A stretch of 64,000 nt of DNA from Agriotes lineatus (Eukaryota; Arthropoda; Insecta; Coleoptera; Elateridae), in the NCBI GenBank assembly GCA_940337035.1, contig CALNHX010003634.1:62001-126000 (forward strand). Direction: 5' to 3'. Both the position numbers and the translations under genes were made by a program. Under the pieces are notes generated by a model. It had not been told where the DNA came from. It saw only the letters and a program-made list of their open reading frames with translations, and ran no database searches. Below are positions 1 through 10,600 of this stretch, one piece after another; position 1 is the first letter of the stretch; each line of letters opens with the position of its first letter.

Positions 1-470
1 CATCCGTTTGGGTATTATTATTACAGCAATTAACAGTAGGTATCTCGCGTAAGTACTAGTAAATTAGTACTAGTAGATCGTTTGGGAATAAACCCATGTT
101 GAAAAACCGAGATGTGAGGTTTAACATGACTGTACGAGTATAAGTGTTTGTAAATAATTGATTCAAAAATTATTCAGGGCGCTGAAAGTAGTGCTACCGG
201 TCTGGAGTTAGTTATATCACACTTTTTATCACCCTTGTGTATTGAGCACACCTTTGTTAGTTTCCAGGCTGTAGGAAATACAGAAGTTTATAGAATTATT
301 ATTATTATTATAAAATCAGAACAGCGCACAGGTCCTATAAAACTCTTATTACAGATAATACTCACTACTTGTAACGCTAAACCATAATTATATAGAACAA
401 CTTATATCTAGATGTAAAATTATAATCTAATTGTTAGAATTATTAACAAAAACGGAAAGAAAAATGTTTG
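1..470. other. no gene recognised
   Basis: AT-rich sequence without a supported coding region. A short ATT repeat at about 294-312 could be the simple-repeat tail of the antisense LINE fragment that lies just to the right, but the intervening sequence is too decayed to join the two. Confidence 0.4.
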
Positions 471-2130
471 TTCTGTTTTCAAATGTGTTGATAGTAGGAG
501 CGTCGACGATATCGGCAGGTAGGGTCATTAGATATATGGGTAGGGTGTTCCACATGTGAAACACGGTGTTTACAATAAACGATCTTCTAGCAGGTTATCT
601 TAATAACTCTCTTTTTAAATTCAAACGGTGGCCTCGTAGACGATAATCGGATTAAGTTTGTAGAGAAAACTAACGTCACAAGAGAACAGTCAATTTAGTG
701 CGCGAAAATTAATAATTAAGTCACTTCGACAGCGTCGCATTTCAGGGTAGTTAAATGTAGAACTTCAATCCGTTCCTAGTATGATAGTCGCAAGCGACCA
801 TATGGTAGGCGAGTTGCTTTCCGCTGTACATTTTCCAATAAATTTATGTCTCTAATTAAATCCGGATGCCAAATAGGACCAGCAAATTTCAGAACGGGAC
901 GAACATATGTAGGATATAGTTTGGCAAATGTAGTTGGAGAGACGTTTCAAAATGCATTATGTAATATATACAGAAGCTTATTGACTTTTTTCACACATCT
1001 GAGATGTGTTCAGACCATGATAGGTCGGTGGTAATGGTCACGCCTAGATCTTTGTGACTGGTAACATAAAGTAACAGGTTTGTCGAAATATAATAATTAT
1101 GCAGCGGGTTGGTTTTTCCTAAATGCAACACTACACACATTGTGATATTTAAAGGCAAACACCACTCATTATACCATACCGATAGAGAGTCAAGATCATC
1201 TTGCAAAACAGTTCGTTGCTTCACTGAGGCGTACAGCTTGGTGTCATTTGCATAATAGGAAGAGCTATTACGCAAAATATGTGGAAGGTCTGCGATGTAC
1301 ACGGCGAATGGGATGGGACCGAGCATCGACCCTTGCGGATCAACACTTAACACTAGTTTGATGGCAGATAAACATTCTCCAACACGAACGCAGAACGATC
1401 TATCCTGCAGGAAAGCCTGTATCCATGACAATAGGTTCTCGCGTATACCAGCCTGTTCAAGCTTGGCTAAGAGGGCAGAGTGAGGTACCCGATCAAAGGC
1501 ACTAGAAAAATCCAAATATACAACATCAGTGGGGGATGAGCTGTTTAGAGCCATTGTCCAATTATTAATGCATTCCAGGAGATTAGTAATTACAGATCTA
1601 CCAGGACTGAATCCATGTTGTTGAACAGGTAAAATATTTTCATCCAGCAAGGACTCCATAATATTAGTTGTAATTGGCGTTAAAATAATGGGGCGGTAAT
1701 TATTTGAGTCTAGCTTGTCTCCCTTTTTAAATATGGGTGTGGCAACTGCACTTCGCCACGAATTTGGAAGTTCATGTTTGGCAAACTATTTTTGCCTGAT
1801 TTTTGCTAGAGGTTCAGAAATAACATGCGAACAAGTTTTCAACAAAACAGCAGATAGATGATCATGGCCCGGCGCAGTAGAAGACTTCAATGCAGATAGT
1901 TAACATCGGTTAGGCTCCTGGTAGTCTCCGGAAATCGAATAGGTGGAATAACAAGGTTAGGTACATCAAAATAGGCAGATAAAAAGGTATCAGCTAGTAC
2001 ATTTGCGCATTCGTGTCGATTTTTTGTAATTAAGGAACTTGAACAGTAGATGAAAGGGATGTCCGTACATATTTATAAAATTGCTTTGAGTTTTTGGAAT
2101 TTTATCTTTGTAGTCCTTTTTGCTAGATCG
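470..2130 (-). pseudogene. Non-LTR retrotransposon reverse-transcriptase fragment (Jockey/CR1-like)
   Basis: Degenerate RT read on the minus strand. The longest open piece (991-1659) holds fingers-palm motifs: HGFSPGRS, a VVYLDFSSAFDRVPH block with the first catalytic Asp, a PQGS-LGP block, and YANDTKLY where an active enzyme has YADD, so one catalytic Asp is Asn. Upstream on the minus strand (about 1660-1900) the frame continues as KKGDKLDSNNYRPI, preceded by PNSWRSAVATPIF; both are RT domain 0/1 signatures. Downstream (about 480-990) C-terminal RT sequence appears in broken frames. The endonuclease is missing. This is a dead 5'-truncated LINE; exact clade uncertain. Confidence 0.8.
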
Positions 2131-2146
2131 AATACTGATATAAACT

Positions 2147-2693
2147 AAGGGTTTCACAATAGGAACGATATGTTTTTAAAATTAAATAAAATACAAAATA
2201 TTTGAAACAAAAGCAAAACTTTTTCTTTATTTTATAGTACAACTTATGACAATTATGTTTTGAGTAACACATTATTCAAATGTCCACCTCGGCTTCGTTT
2301 GCAGGATCGAATCTGATGACCCCAATTTTCGGTAACTTTGTGCAATACATCAGGTGCAATTTCATTAATGCAGCGTTCGATGTTCAATTTCAAAGCGTCA
2401 ATCGTTCAAGGTTTATTGGCATAGACCAGCAACTTTAAATAACCCCACAAGAAGAAGTCCAAAGGTGTTAAATCACAACTTCTTGGAGACCAATTAACAG
2501 TTCCATTTCTGGAGATTACAGACTCACCAAACTTTTCTCTCTTTTTATAAAATTTTTGGATAATAACCACCCGTTGTTGAAGCGTGTATTTTGACATGAT
2601 GATTTGTCAAACTATACTAAAAACAAATGACAGCTAGTGAGATTCCTCGTTGCTATGACGTTTTAAAAACATATCTTTCCTATTGGGAAACCG
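2147..2693 (-). mobile_element. Internally deleted mariner/Tc1-type element with about 32-bp TIRs
   Basis: The ends (2149-2181 and 2661-2692) are inverted copies of about 32 bp with two or three mismatches, beginning GGTTTC and ending in a TTTTTAAAA run. A TA dinucleotide near each end fits the usual TA target of the IS630-Tc1-mariner superfamily. The interior holds only the two extremities of a transposase gene on the minus strand, so the unit looks like a non-autonomous deletion derivative of about 545 bp. Confidence 0.75.
2230..2597 (-). pseudogene. Internally deleted mariner-type transposase
   Basis: The minus-strand frame starts MSKYTLQQRVVIIQKFY, typical of the N-terminal helix-turn-helix, then after about 28 residues jumps in frame to WSPRSCDLTPLDFFLWGYLK, the C-terminal catalytic signature carrying the last acidic residue. 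The central catalytic domain with the first two Asp residues is absent. A TGA right after YANKP interrupts the C-terminus. The same frame then continues for about 50 codons (TIDALKLNIERCINEIA to SRGGHLNNVLLKT) to a natural stop at about 2230. It cannot be catalytic; the retained helix-turn-helix could in principle still bind DNA. Confidence 0.75.
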
Positions 2694-3077
2694 GTTACTA
2701 CTACTATTGTATACCAAGGCATTGAAGTTTAGCTGTTTATCACGACTGTGAATTTAGTTGCCGGGGCCCGTAGGGCCAAAGCAAACAAACCACATGAGGG
2801 ATAAAAAGGAACTTCAGTGCCGAGGAGTACATTATGTTTTATTTGAAATCGAGAAATCGTGAAATTACAACATTTTAACCAACATTTGTAGGTTATTTTA
2901 ACATCGGTTGACGTTTATCTGTCGCCTCGCCACCTACAAAAAAGTCGTAAAACGATGGATTACTTTATTTCCGATTTATCGTATTTTAATGACGATTTTG
3001 AGGTACAAATAAACGCGTTTTAGTCGATATCATAAAGGGTTTGTACAATAAAACGTAGATAATAAACAAAATAAACT

Positions 3078-3697
3078 TATAGAAATTGTTGAAAATTACC
3101 GCCGCCAACTGCAGTGCAGGATTATGTCCTCCGGTGTGCTGATTGGCGAGTGCGCTCGAAAATACCGGGGGTATGTCGAATTGCCTCAAATGATGCAACA
3201 ATGCGGTTTCTCAGTTCATTAACATTTGCAATGGGACTCGTATATACGAGTGGTTTAAGGTGACCCCAGAGAAAAAATCTAAAGGATTTAAGTCCGGAGA
3301 CCGAGAAGGGCCACGGTTGTGGATCTCCTCGCCTTATCCACCAATTTAGATACGCACCGTCCAAAAACTAACGAGCAACTAAACTGAAATGTGCTGGAGC
3401 ACCATCGTGCATAAAATACATTTGGAATCTTAATTGAAATGAAACTTCTTCCAACAGTAATTGTAGTTCCTCTTTAAGAAACTGGCTGTCTACTTGTCCA
3501 TTTAACCTTATCGACAAAAATGTGGACCTATCACAAGTGATCTCCAATAATCCCGACCCACACATTAACAGAAAATTGATGTTGATGACGGGCATCCAAT
3601 TTTTCGTGCGGGTTTTCTTCGGCCCATATGTGATTATTATGGGAATTAATAATAGCATTTCTGGAGAAAGTAGCTCCGTCGGTGTAGAATACTTACG
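3078..3697 (-). pseudogene. Mariner/Tc1-type transposase, C-terminal part
   Basis: On the minus strand this carries the core and C-terminus of a DDE transposase: the first-Asp block YTDGATFS next to the junction at 3697, then HNNHIWA, the second-Asp block MYFMHDGAPAHFS, then FFLWGHLKPLVYTSP, NELRNRIVAS and TPGIFERTRQS, ending near 3078 after GGGNFQQFL. Frames change near 3365 and 3630, and the third catalytic block is corrupted (SVSGLKSFRFFLWG where the family has PDLTPLDFFLWG). The N-terminal part lies at 5173-5450; the two are separated by the Penelope-like insertion, whose 13-bp target duplication falls on the first-Asp motif. Confidence 0.85.
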
Positions 3698-3729
3698 TAC
3701 TGTTTGAGGCTTTCGCGGTTACTCAAATT

Positions 3730-4090
3730 ATTCTCCTTAGCATAGAATTTCGGCTTAGACCGCGTAGTATTTGTAGATGAACACCCAGCATTCTCTGGCT
3801 TAATGTGCCTTGCACCTTGTGAAGTCGAGCAAAAACCAGCGCGATGGCCATGCTCTTTGGTGGCTCGTGTTGTTTGAGTATCTTGAGAACGAGGATACTT
3901 AGGCAGATTTGGCCGTTTTGCTGTTTGTGCATCCATATTCACTAACGTTTCGCAAGACCTTGCAGCTTGCATCATCAGAGTGAAAGTCGCACTAAGAACC
4001 GAAGGTCGGTGTGGAGCTATTTATAGTCCTCTGTGCCAAGCGCGCGGAGTGGCGTAATGCTGGTTGGTCATCCGAGTGCAACGTAAATCT
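3730..4090. repeat. Left inverted terminal repeat of the Penelope-like element
   Basis: Inverted copy of 4813-5172 with only scattered differences. On the minus strand it carries the hammerhead motif (3938-3984) and a TATAAATA box near 4019-4026. Confidence 0.9.
3938..3984 (-). ncRNA. Hammerhead ribozyme motif, left repeat of Penelope-like element
   Basis: Minus-strand counterpart of the motif at 4918-4964. TTCACT (3984-3979), CTGATGA (3978-3972), helix II GCAAG...CTTGC (5 bp, better than the right copy), GAAAC, GTT, then AGTGAA closing stem I. All core positions match the hammerhead consensus CUGANGA...GAAA...UH. Confidence 0.75.
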
Positions 4091-4911
4091 AAATGCTGAC
4101 TCACACCATCATCCAATGCAAAAAGCAACAGTTCTCCAGACTCTGGCAACAAGAGCCGTCCGTATCTCAGACGAGGAAAATCTAGAGAGAGAAAAGCTAC
4201 ATCTGTTTGACTCTTTACAAAGGAACGGATACACAACTACCGCCATACGAAAAGCTCTAGACAAGACTAGGACAAAAAAGGCTAAAGAAGAATCTCCACC
4301 TCTGGAAGGCTTAGCATTTCTACCTTACGTTAAACGCTCGACTGATAAGATAGGACGTGTCCTGCAACGATGCAACATCAAAACTGTGTTCACGAGCAAG
4401 GAAACTTTGGGTAACGGCTTCAGATCGGTAAAAGACAAGATTCCAAGTTTAAAAACCGCTGGCGTTTATCGCATTCCTTGTTCTTGCGGCTTGAGTTACA
4501 TTGGATAGACTAGTCGTTCCGTTGATCTAAGACTGCAAGAACACAAAGGCGATTGCAAACACAAACGCATCACAAAATCAGCCGTAGCTGAGCATACATT
4601 TACAAATGGGCACACTCTAGAATTTGAGCATGCCAGAGTACTTGCCAGAATACCTCATTACTTCCCGCGAGTGATACGTGAAGCCATAGAAATAGAAAAA
4701 CATCCAAATAATATCAACAGGGAAGATGGCTTTAAGCTTAGTAAAACGTGGACCCCTGTGATACACGATCTAAAGCATTACAACCACTGTGCGTCATACG
4801 GCTACGCCCCGCGGATTACGTTGCACTCGGATGACCAACCAGCATTACGCCACTCCGCGCGCCTGGCACAGAGGACTATAAATAGCTCCACACCGACCTT
4901 CGGTTCTTAGT
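4084..4911 (+). pseudogene. Penelope-type RT C-terminus plus GIY-YIG endonuclease
   Basis: The frame begins within the left inverted repeat and contains HHPMQKATVLQTLATRA, LFDSLQRNGYTTTAIRKAL and FLPYVKRSTDKIGRVLQ, all typical of the region after the Penelope reverse transcriptase. Next comes a GIY-YIG nuclease start (GVYRIPCSCGLSYIG) followed by a TAG at 4506-4508 where the family has Gln. The same frame continues with TSRSVDLRLQEHKGDC (Arg and His of the nuclease), a CxC-like spacing, AVAEHTFTNGH and a conserved Glu in IREAIEIEKHPNNINREDG, to a stop at 4909-4911. The RT catalytic domain is missing. Apart from one nonsense codon the nuclease is intact, which suggests a fairly recent insertion. 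Confidence 0.88.
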
Positions 4912-5172
4912 GCGACTTTCACTCTGATGATGCAAACTGCAAGGTCTTGCGAAACGTTAGTGAATATGGATGCACAAACAGCAAAACGGCCAAATCTGCC
5001 TAAGTATCCTAGTTCTCAAGATACTCAAACAACACGTGCCACCAAAGAGCATGGCCATCGCGCGGGTTTTTGCTCGACTTCACAAGGTGCAAGGCACATT
5101 AAGCCAGAGAATGCTGGGTGTTCATCTACAAATACTACGCGGTCTAAGCCGAAATTCTATGCTAAGGAGAAT
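4813..5172. repeat. Right inverted terminal repeat of the Penelope-like element
   Basis: Inverted copy of 3730-4090. It contains a TATAAATA box at 4877-4884 and a hammerhead motif at 4918-4964. The open frames found here are shadows of the repeat, because the same protein appears on opposite strands at both ends. Confidence 0.9.
4918..4964 (+). ncRNA. Hammerhead ribozyme motif, right repeat of Penelope-like element
   Basis: The order of parts is stem I strand TTCACT, core CTGATGA (4924-4930), helix II region with GCAA/TTGC pairing, core GAAAC (4951-4955), the GTT cleavage triplet (4956-4958), then AGTGAA, which pairs perfectly with TTCACT. Stem III is only about 2 bp (A-U, C-G) without a loop. 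Such tiny stem III hammerheads are known from Penelope-like elements and retrozymes and are thought to act as dimers. One unpaired base sits between the core and helix II, so activity is not certain. Confidence 0.75.
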
Positions 5173-5450
5173 AGAATACTTACGCCAAATACTGAGGATT
5201 TTGTGGCATTCTATGTTGCACCCATTGACAAAAAGCCACTCTTTGCGGGAAGTCGGTTGGTAAAAGTGCCTGTACTCGTTGAATGTGGTATGGATACAAC
5301 TGTTGACTCTGCACTATCCTCCAAACTGTGGGCTGACTTATGTTTAAGGCAACGGCAATTTTTCTGGTGTTCCTCAATTTAATTTAACACCATTTCTTCG
5401 AATTGTGGAATTCTAACTGCGAAAGGGTGTCCGTTATCAGGCGTATGTTT
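5173..5450 (-). pseudogene. Mariner/Tc1-type transposase, N-terminal part
   Basis: Minus-strand sequence with an upstream stretch (FAVRIPQFEEMVLN) followed by a helix-turn-helix (IAVALNISQPTVWRIVQ), the linker YPYHIQRVQALLP and FCQWVQHRMPQNPQ. It stops at a TAA inside the target duplication at 5172-5184. Removing the insertion and one duplicate copy brings it directly onto the YTDGATFS block at 3697, which shows the two pieces were one gene. A frameshift or stop also occurs near 5380. The extreme N-terminus is not visible beyond about 5450. Confidence 0.85.
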
Positions 5451-5456
5451 TTAAAA

Positions 5457-5492
5457 ACCAACGTCTTAGTGAAACGTCACTAAGACGTTGGT
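5457..5492. repeat. Perfect 15-bp hairpin
   Basis: Arms ACCAACGTCTTAGTG (5457-5471) and its exact complement (5478-5492) around a 6-nt loop. It lies where the recognisable transposase sequence ends. It may be an end structure or a small foldback insertion; no function is claimed. Confidence 0.6.
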
Positions 5493-5499
5493 GAAAACG

Positions 5500-6455
5500 G
5501 AAAAATATCGAATGATGCAGGATTACACTGTATCGTTCTTCATAAAGAGGTCTAGCTGCACGTGAATTACTATTGGTGAGACTGTAAACAAAATGCATAT
5601 TACACATCTCAACCTTTGTGTAATTTATTTAAAAAAACAGAAGCTGGCAATAAACATTAATAAACCAATAATTTGACAGAATAATATTGAAATGACAACT
5701 AAATATTTTCACTTCAATACAAATGTTTTTGAAATGTCAGATATGATGTTAGTTAAAAAATTATTACTGTATTATTAAACATCCTATAACTTTGAAACTA
5801 AGCCGTTTTGGACATATGAACTTTTATGTTCAAAGCAAGCCAAGAAATCGGTCATTAAAGTTTGTCGCATATAGTAAGAATCACCCTGTATACTGGGAAT
5901 TATAAGTAGCTACCTAGAAAATCGATATCTCATAATAAATAAAAGTTCGACAAAACAAAGTACCGGCGGAGTGCCCTAAAGAAGCGTGTTTGGACCCAAA
6001 TTATGGAATGTATTCCACAACAGGATATTGAGACTAGGACTACTACAAGGTGCAAAAGCAACCACCTTTGCAAATGCTTGTATCACATAAAACAGATGTC
6101 GTCTTCTTTATATGCAAGAAAAACCATGGTATATAATTTTTGAACAGAAAAAAAAAGTACAAAAAAATCAATACGATATTTGGGTGTAGTAATTAGTGGA
6201 ACGTGAACTTTCTATCACATGCTACACAATCCATAAATTGAGCAAGTACCGCGGTATCAGCCCTCTCTAGTATAATATCTAAACAAGTAGCCGCCAGTGG
6301 CCGATTCAATGGGATGTAGGTTATTTTTAATTCTATATTTTTTTAAACACCTTTATACTTTAAAATATTTCTATAAATAGACATGCACAATGTACAGAAG
6401 GCCCTTAAAAAGTAACCCTATTAACTGTCGATACTGTTGATGTAATAGAAAAAGT
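5500..6455. other. no gene recognised
   Basis: AT-rich sequence with no coding signature or clear repeat structure beyond short A/T runs. It separates the decayed mariner/Penelope composite from the SINE. Confidence 0.4.
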
Positions 6456-6470
6456 ACTATGATAATGTTA
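6456..6470. repeat. SINE target-site duplication, left copy
   Basis: Identical to 6814-6828; a 15-bp duplication is typical of L1/RTE-type target-primed integration. Confidence 0.88.
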
Positions 6471-6813
6471 TCGGGCTCAGTGGTTAAGCATTCTGGCTAC
6501 TGATCGAAGGGTCGAGAGTTCGATCCCCGATCCCGGTAAGATTTTCAAAAAATAAAAAATGCGGATGAAAACCTCTACAGAATGCCATCATTCGGAAGTG
6601 GTGCAAAGCCGTAAGTTCCATGTTACTGCGATGTGTAGCCTGTAAAAGGTCCTTTGCTAGGGTTGGAACTCCTTAGTCTCGGCAAAATTCTAAGTAGCAC
6701 TAAGGTACCTGGTACTCTGCATGCCTAGACCTTGTCCACGGGGTTGGCAAAAAAGGCCTATGAAGGCCTACTTGCTTGACATCAGTCTGCCCACAACTAA
6801 TACTAACCAACTA
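6471..6813 (+). mobile_element. tRNA-derived SINE with perfect 15-bp target duplication
   Basis: The 343-bp unit is flanked by identical 15-bp copies of ACTATGATAATGTTA (6456-6470 and 6814-6828). Its 5' end is tRNA-like, with an A-box-like GGCTCAGTGG and a B-box-like GAGTTCGATCC, which would be internal RNA polymerase III promoters. The tRNA-unrelated body follows and ends in a short CTAACCAACTA-type simple repeat. Mobilisation would need a LINE supplied in trans. A fragment of the same body recurs at 15245-15352. Confidence 0.88.
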
Positions 6814-6828
6814 ACTATGATAATGTTA

Positions 6829-7560
6829 CATCCAAATTTTAAGTTATTTTTATTTAAGATGCATTCAGTTACTCCAATACTATTATTAATTAAATGTGAA
6901 CGATGTTTCTCTTTTTCTTTGATAGTTGTACGAAGGTTTTTTTGTAACTATCCCACAATAATATTAATTTCTAAAAACCATTTATTTTAATAATTAATAC
7001 ACCAGCGAGAGAAGGATATCATTTGAATACCTACATTTGCAACGATTTTGTTTTAAACAGATTATTTTTTAATTTGTATCTTGTTAAATTTGCATTAGTG
7101 CACCATATTACCATACAGGAATTTGTATTTTTAAATACTATATTGGCCATTGAGGTACATTAAACCAAATTACGTGATTGCATGAACTTCGTAATACTTA
7201 AAGCTCCTCGTTTTGCTTTCTTGAACTTTAAGTAATTACATCCGTACCTGATGAGTTGCATGAAAGCTGGTCACCCTCATATCTTCTCCATGGTCAGCGA
7301 CCTTCTCTTAAATGTATTTGCATCCTCATTAAAAAATTAAACCAGATCAGAGCTTCCAGTCAAATATTGGAATTTATTATAAATACGATTTTGAAACAAA
7401 AAAACCAATGTTTTACTAAAATTTGTGTTATAGGTATCTATGTCAAGTACAGTATGGAACACTGATACAGTTATACAAGACTGAAACATAAAAGATCAGT
7501 CCATCGAGCGTGAAAGTGGATGCTGTTGGCTTGGGTTGGGCGGAATGCAGTGGGGTGTGG
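6829..7560. other. no gene recognised; upstream region of the cuticle gene
   Basis: AT-rich sequence upstream of the cuticular gene promoter. A locally G-rich stretch (about 7520-7560) directly precedes the TATA box and could belong to the promoter. No other structure is recognised. Confidence 0.35.
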
Positions 7561-7563
7561 CTT

Positions 7564-7571
7564 ATATATAA
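7564..7571 (+). promoter_or_regulatory. Probable TATA box of the cuticular protein gene
   Basis: TATATATAA about 60 nt upstream of the start codon, which would put transcription start near 7595 and give a short 5' UTR. Insect cuticle genes are commonly TATA-driven. Position and fit are the only evidence. Confidence 0.55.
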
Positions 7572-7631
7572 CACTTTAAAACATACCGATACACTTTAGT
7601 TACTATGATATAAATGTGTGCTTTTGCCAAA

Positions 7632-7667
7632 ATGAGAGGATATACGCTCGCGTGTTTTGTGTTAGTG
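7632..7667 (+). CDS. Cuticular protein (RR/chitin_bind_4), exon 1
   Basis: Exon 1 encodes 12 residues, MRGYTLACFVLV, and ends at a good donor (GTGAGT, 7668-7673) in phase 0. Joined to exon 2 it gives a standard secretory signal peptide with cleavage probably after TEA, before QFPPR. An in-frame ATG at 7614 would add six residues (MCAFAK); I prefer 7632 because the signal peptide then has the usual Met-Arg-hydrophobic order, but 7614 cannot be excluded. A tiny first exon ending inside the signal peptide and followed by a long intron is typical of insect cuticular protein genes. The pairing with the exon 14.2 kb away is inferred from phase and signal-peptide continuity, not from transcript data. 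Confidence 0.82.
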
Positions 7668-10600
7668 GTGAGTTTGATTTTCATTATTTGGGGTACATTT
7701 CTTGGGCTGGGGGTGTCGGTAGCATTTGTAAATTTAATTAAAATTTTCATGATTTTAATTGCTCTAAATTTTAGTTTAAAATTTATAGTCAATAGTTTTC
7801 CCAGTCTAGATGGATGCTTTTTAATTTTAATAATTTAGATTTCATACCATATAAACAAAATTTTGTTTTTTAAATAGTCATATTTAATTTAATTCAATTC
7901 CGATATTCCTTTATTAACAACTTAGTGATATTATATTATTAGGCTGTTATTGATACTCTGCAGTCTGTGAATTTGAACCACCTAAAAGTAACTGGTATTT
8001 TTCTTTTTAAATAATTTTTGTACATGATCTTAATATTTCTTTTATATAGCAATACTTAAATTGGTTTAGTTTGTATATTACTTACTTTACAATTACAATA
8101 GCTTATTACTTTCGTTGCATTCATCTGTTGAAGGATAATAATATACAATTATAATTTGCCTTAATTTTAATCGAAATAATATGTCCAGGTATGAAGCGAG
8201 TTATGTGTTTTTTTTTAAATCTGTCTTGTCTATAACTATATTTTATATTCATGAATGAATTTAAAACTTTTGCAGTTAACACTTTTGCAAGTCATTCACC
8301 AGCCTTGATATTTATTAATATTTATTGCTGAAATTTTCAAGTGACTATAAATTTCTCAAATGGAACTAACTATAAATATGTTGTCTGTGGACTACATTCG
8401 TACGTGGAAGTCGAGGAATTCCAATTTGCATCAGTCTCAATGTCACAATATTCAGGAATAAATACATATTCTAAAACTTTTTTGTTTTACCAATCCTTTT
8501 AAGGATTGTTATGCAAGAAGTTAATATTTAAGAGCAATAACTTTCTCCAACCAATTATGTATGCTGGTGCATGCATTAATTTTAATTTTAAATGTTTCTC
8601 GAGTCATGGCACAAACCTGAGTGGAAATTGAGATAGAATGTGGCGATAAAGGAACACCAAAAACAATAGCGGAGGCTGACAATCTATTGAGAACTAATTA
8701 AAGCAATTTATTTTCATTATTTTAAATTAATACTTTTACACGAAAGTTGTAACTAATTTTTCAGACCGTTAATTGCCATTTTATTTTGATATCCAGTATG
8801 TAAAACTAAATTACTTGCACTTTTCCACAATTGGAAGAACAGTAAGATTGATGTCTTTATCACTAAGACAGGCAATTAGGAAACATTAACAAAATATTAT
8901 TAAAACACTTTATCTTTATAATTTTGGCAATGTATGTACAAAAGTATTTCTTTAGTTTGGAAAATATTTACGAGGTTTTATATTTACCAATCTAAGCGAC
9001 AGTATAATTGAGGGTAAAAGTTTGCTATTATTATTTTTAATCAATTAAGTATTAACAAGGCGTTTTTCACAGAAAAGTATAACCGACATATTTTCACAGT
9101 ATGTTTCAATCTATAAAGTTTCAATGTTTTTTGAGATTGTTTAACTAGCCATAACCAAAAACTGTGATATCAAAAAATAAACCTCTCCAGGACATTCGTA
9201 TTTCAAAGTACTTCCCTTGCTGTCTAAGGAAATCCGGTAGAGATCTATGACTTGCCCTGTATAATCAAGTCATTATAGTTATTTAGCAAATCTCAAAATC
9301 GCTGAATATAGTTAGTAGAACTAAAAAATTACAATAAAACACACGTGTTCTCTCAAACCCGTGAAATCGATTCGGTCGATTGCTTGGAAAATAATTAAAT
9401 TAAAGAAAGGTGTCTGCTAAAAACTTTATAGAACCGAGAGGTTATTGCTCTAATAATTTATGCAGTGCACATATCGATTTACTTTTTTGTAGAAGGAAAC
9501 CTTTCAGGCAAGGAGAAATTTAACTATTGCCATTAAAGGGAACAAAAAACTAATTACTACTAATAAGTACTTTTTTTGGGCACAGAACTAAAAACAAACA
9601 TTTTTATAGAGTTCTGGATAAAATTCCCTATAAAGGGAATAACTGTGCCAGGAAGTAACACGGTAATGCTGAAATTTAAAATGTGAGCTATGTCATGTGG
9701 ATTTCTAATATGACTAATATTAATAAAGTAAAATAAAAAATTAGAAAATCCTTCAGTAAGAAAACAACTCGATATTTGGAAAAAAAAGATGGTAGGTTGG
9801 TATACCTGTGGTATAAGTATTTAAATATAAAAACTTTATTGAAAGATAAATATTTACCCTAAAACAGAATACTAAAACAATTAGGTAAATTTTTACTAAA
9901 AATATTGTGACTACAGTAATAGCTCCTACAAACAATAAAATTCTTATTATTATTTTAATTTACCAATTAAGCTCGCCTTTACCTTTTTTTACTTCTAAGT
10001 TTAATTTGTTTAATTATAGAGTGCTCTAACTTGAATGGATAGTGCCTGGAATGTCTTTTCTTAATATATTTACAAACCACGGAAATTCTATTCTAATAAT
10101 GTAAAATAGAACTCCCTTGACACATTTTATCTGTGGTTGAGCTATAACCATACGGTTTTATGGAAGTAGTAATTGTTTCAAAGTGCGTGTGTATGATCAG
10201 TATAACATCGTATCAAACGTTTTCTTACATGAATGGTATGGCTGTTTTTCTGCTCTTAAAACAAATTATTTTAATATCTCCTTAAATCTCTAATTTCTGC
10301 TAATACTGTGAGGCAATGATCATATATGAAAAGCATATGGCATAAAACCAGCTAACCTTTACGTTAGTATTTATGGCACTTTCCCAATACGCCGTAAAAT
10401 AAAAAACTCGTAGGATAAATTTTGCATATCTCACCTATGCAGTTGTTCCTAAGAAAGCCATGAAAATGATTAAAAATTGAAATCCAGAATTGCCTCAATG
10501 TAGGAAGTCGACATGAAAAGATCACTACGCCAGATACGTACAAATACTACCATTATAATTAATAATAAACTGAACGCTTAATCATTGCTGTGGCAAGATA

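Larger units (their letters stand above)
3685..5184 (+). mobile_element. Penelope-like element with inverted terminal repeats and 13-bp target duplication
   Basis: The target duplication TAGAATACTTACG occurs at 3685-3697 and 5172-5184. Inside are two near-identical inverted repeats of about 360 bp (3730-4090 and 4813-5172) and, on the left only, a tail of about 32 bp between the duplication and the repeat. Inverted LTR-like repeats with a short one-sided extension and variable target duplications are established features of Penelope elements. The interior keeps only the 3' end of the ORF (end of RT plus GIY-YIG endonuclease), so the copy is internally truncated. Each inverted repeat carries a TATA box and a hammerhead ribozyme motif. 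Confidence 0.9.

Noticed and set aside
3646..3975. Protein MMQAARSCETLV... encoded at both Penelope ends
   Set aside because: The same translation occurs in opposite orientation in each inverted repeat and overlaps the ribozyme; it is more likely terminal-repeat sequence than a gene.
6471..6540. Functional tRNA gene
   Set aside because: A and B boxes are present but no clover-leaf or acceptor pairing is evident, and the sequence is the head of a 343-bp SINE with a target duplication.
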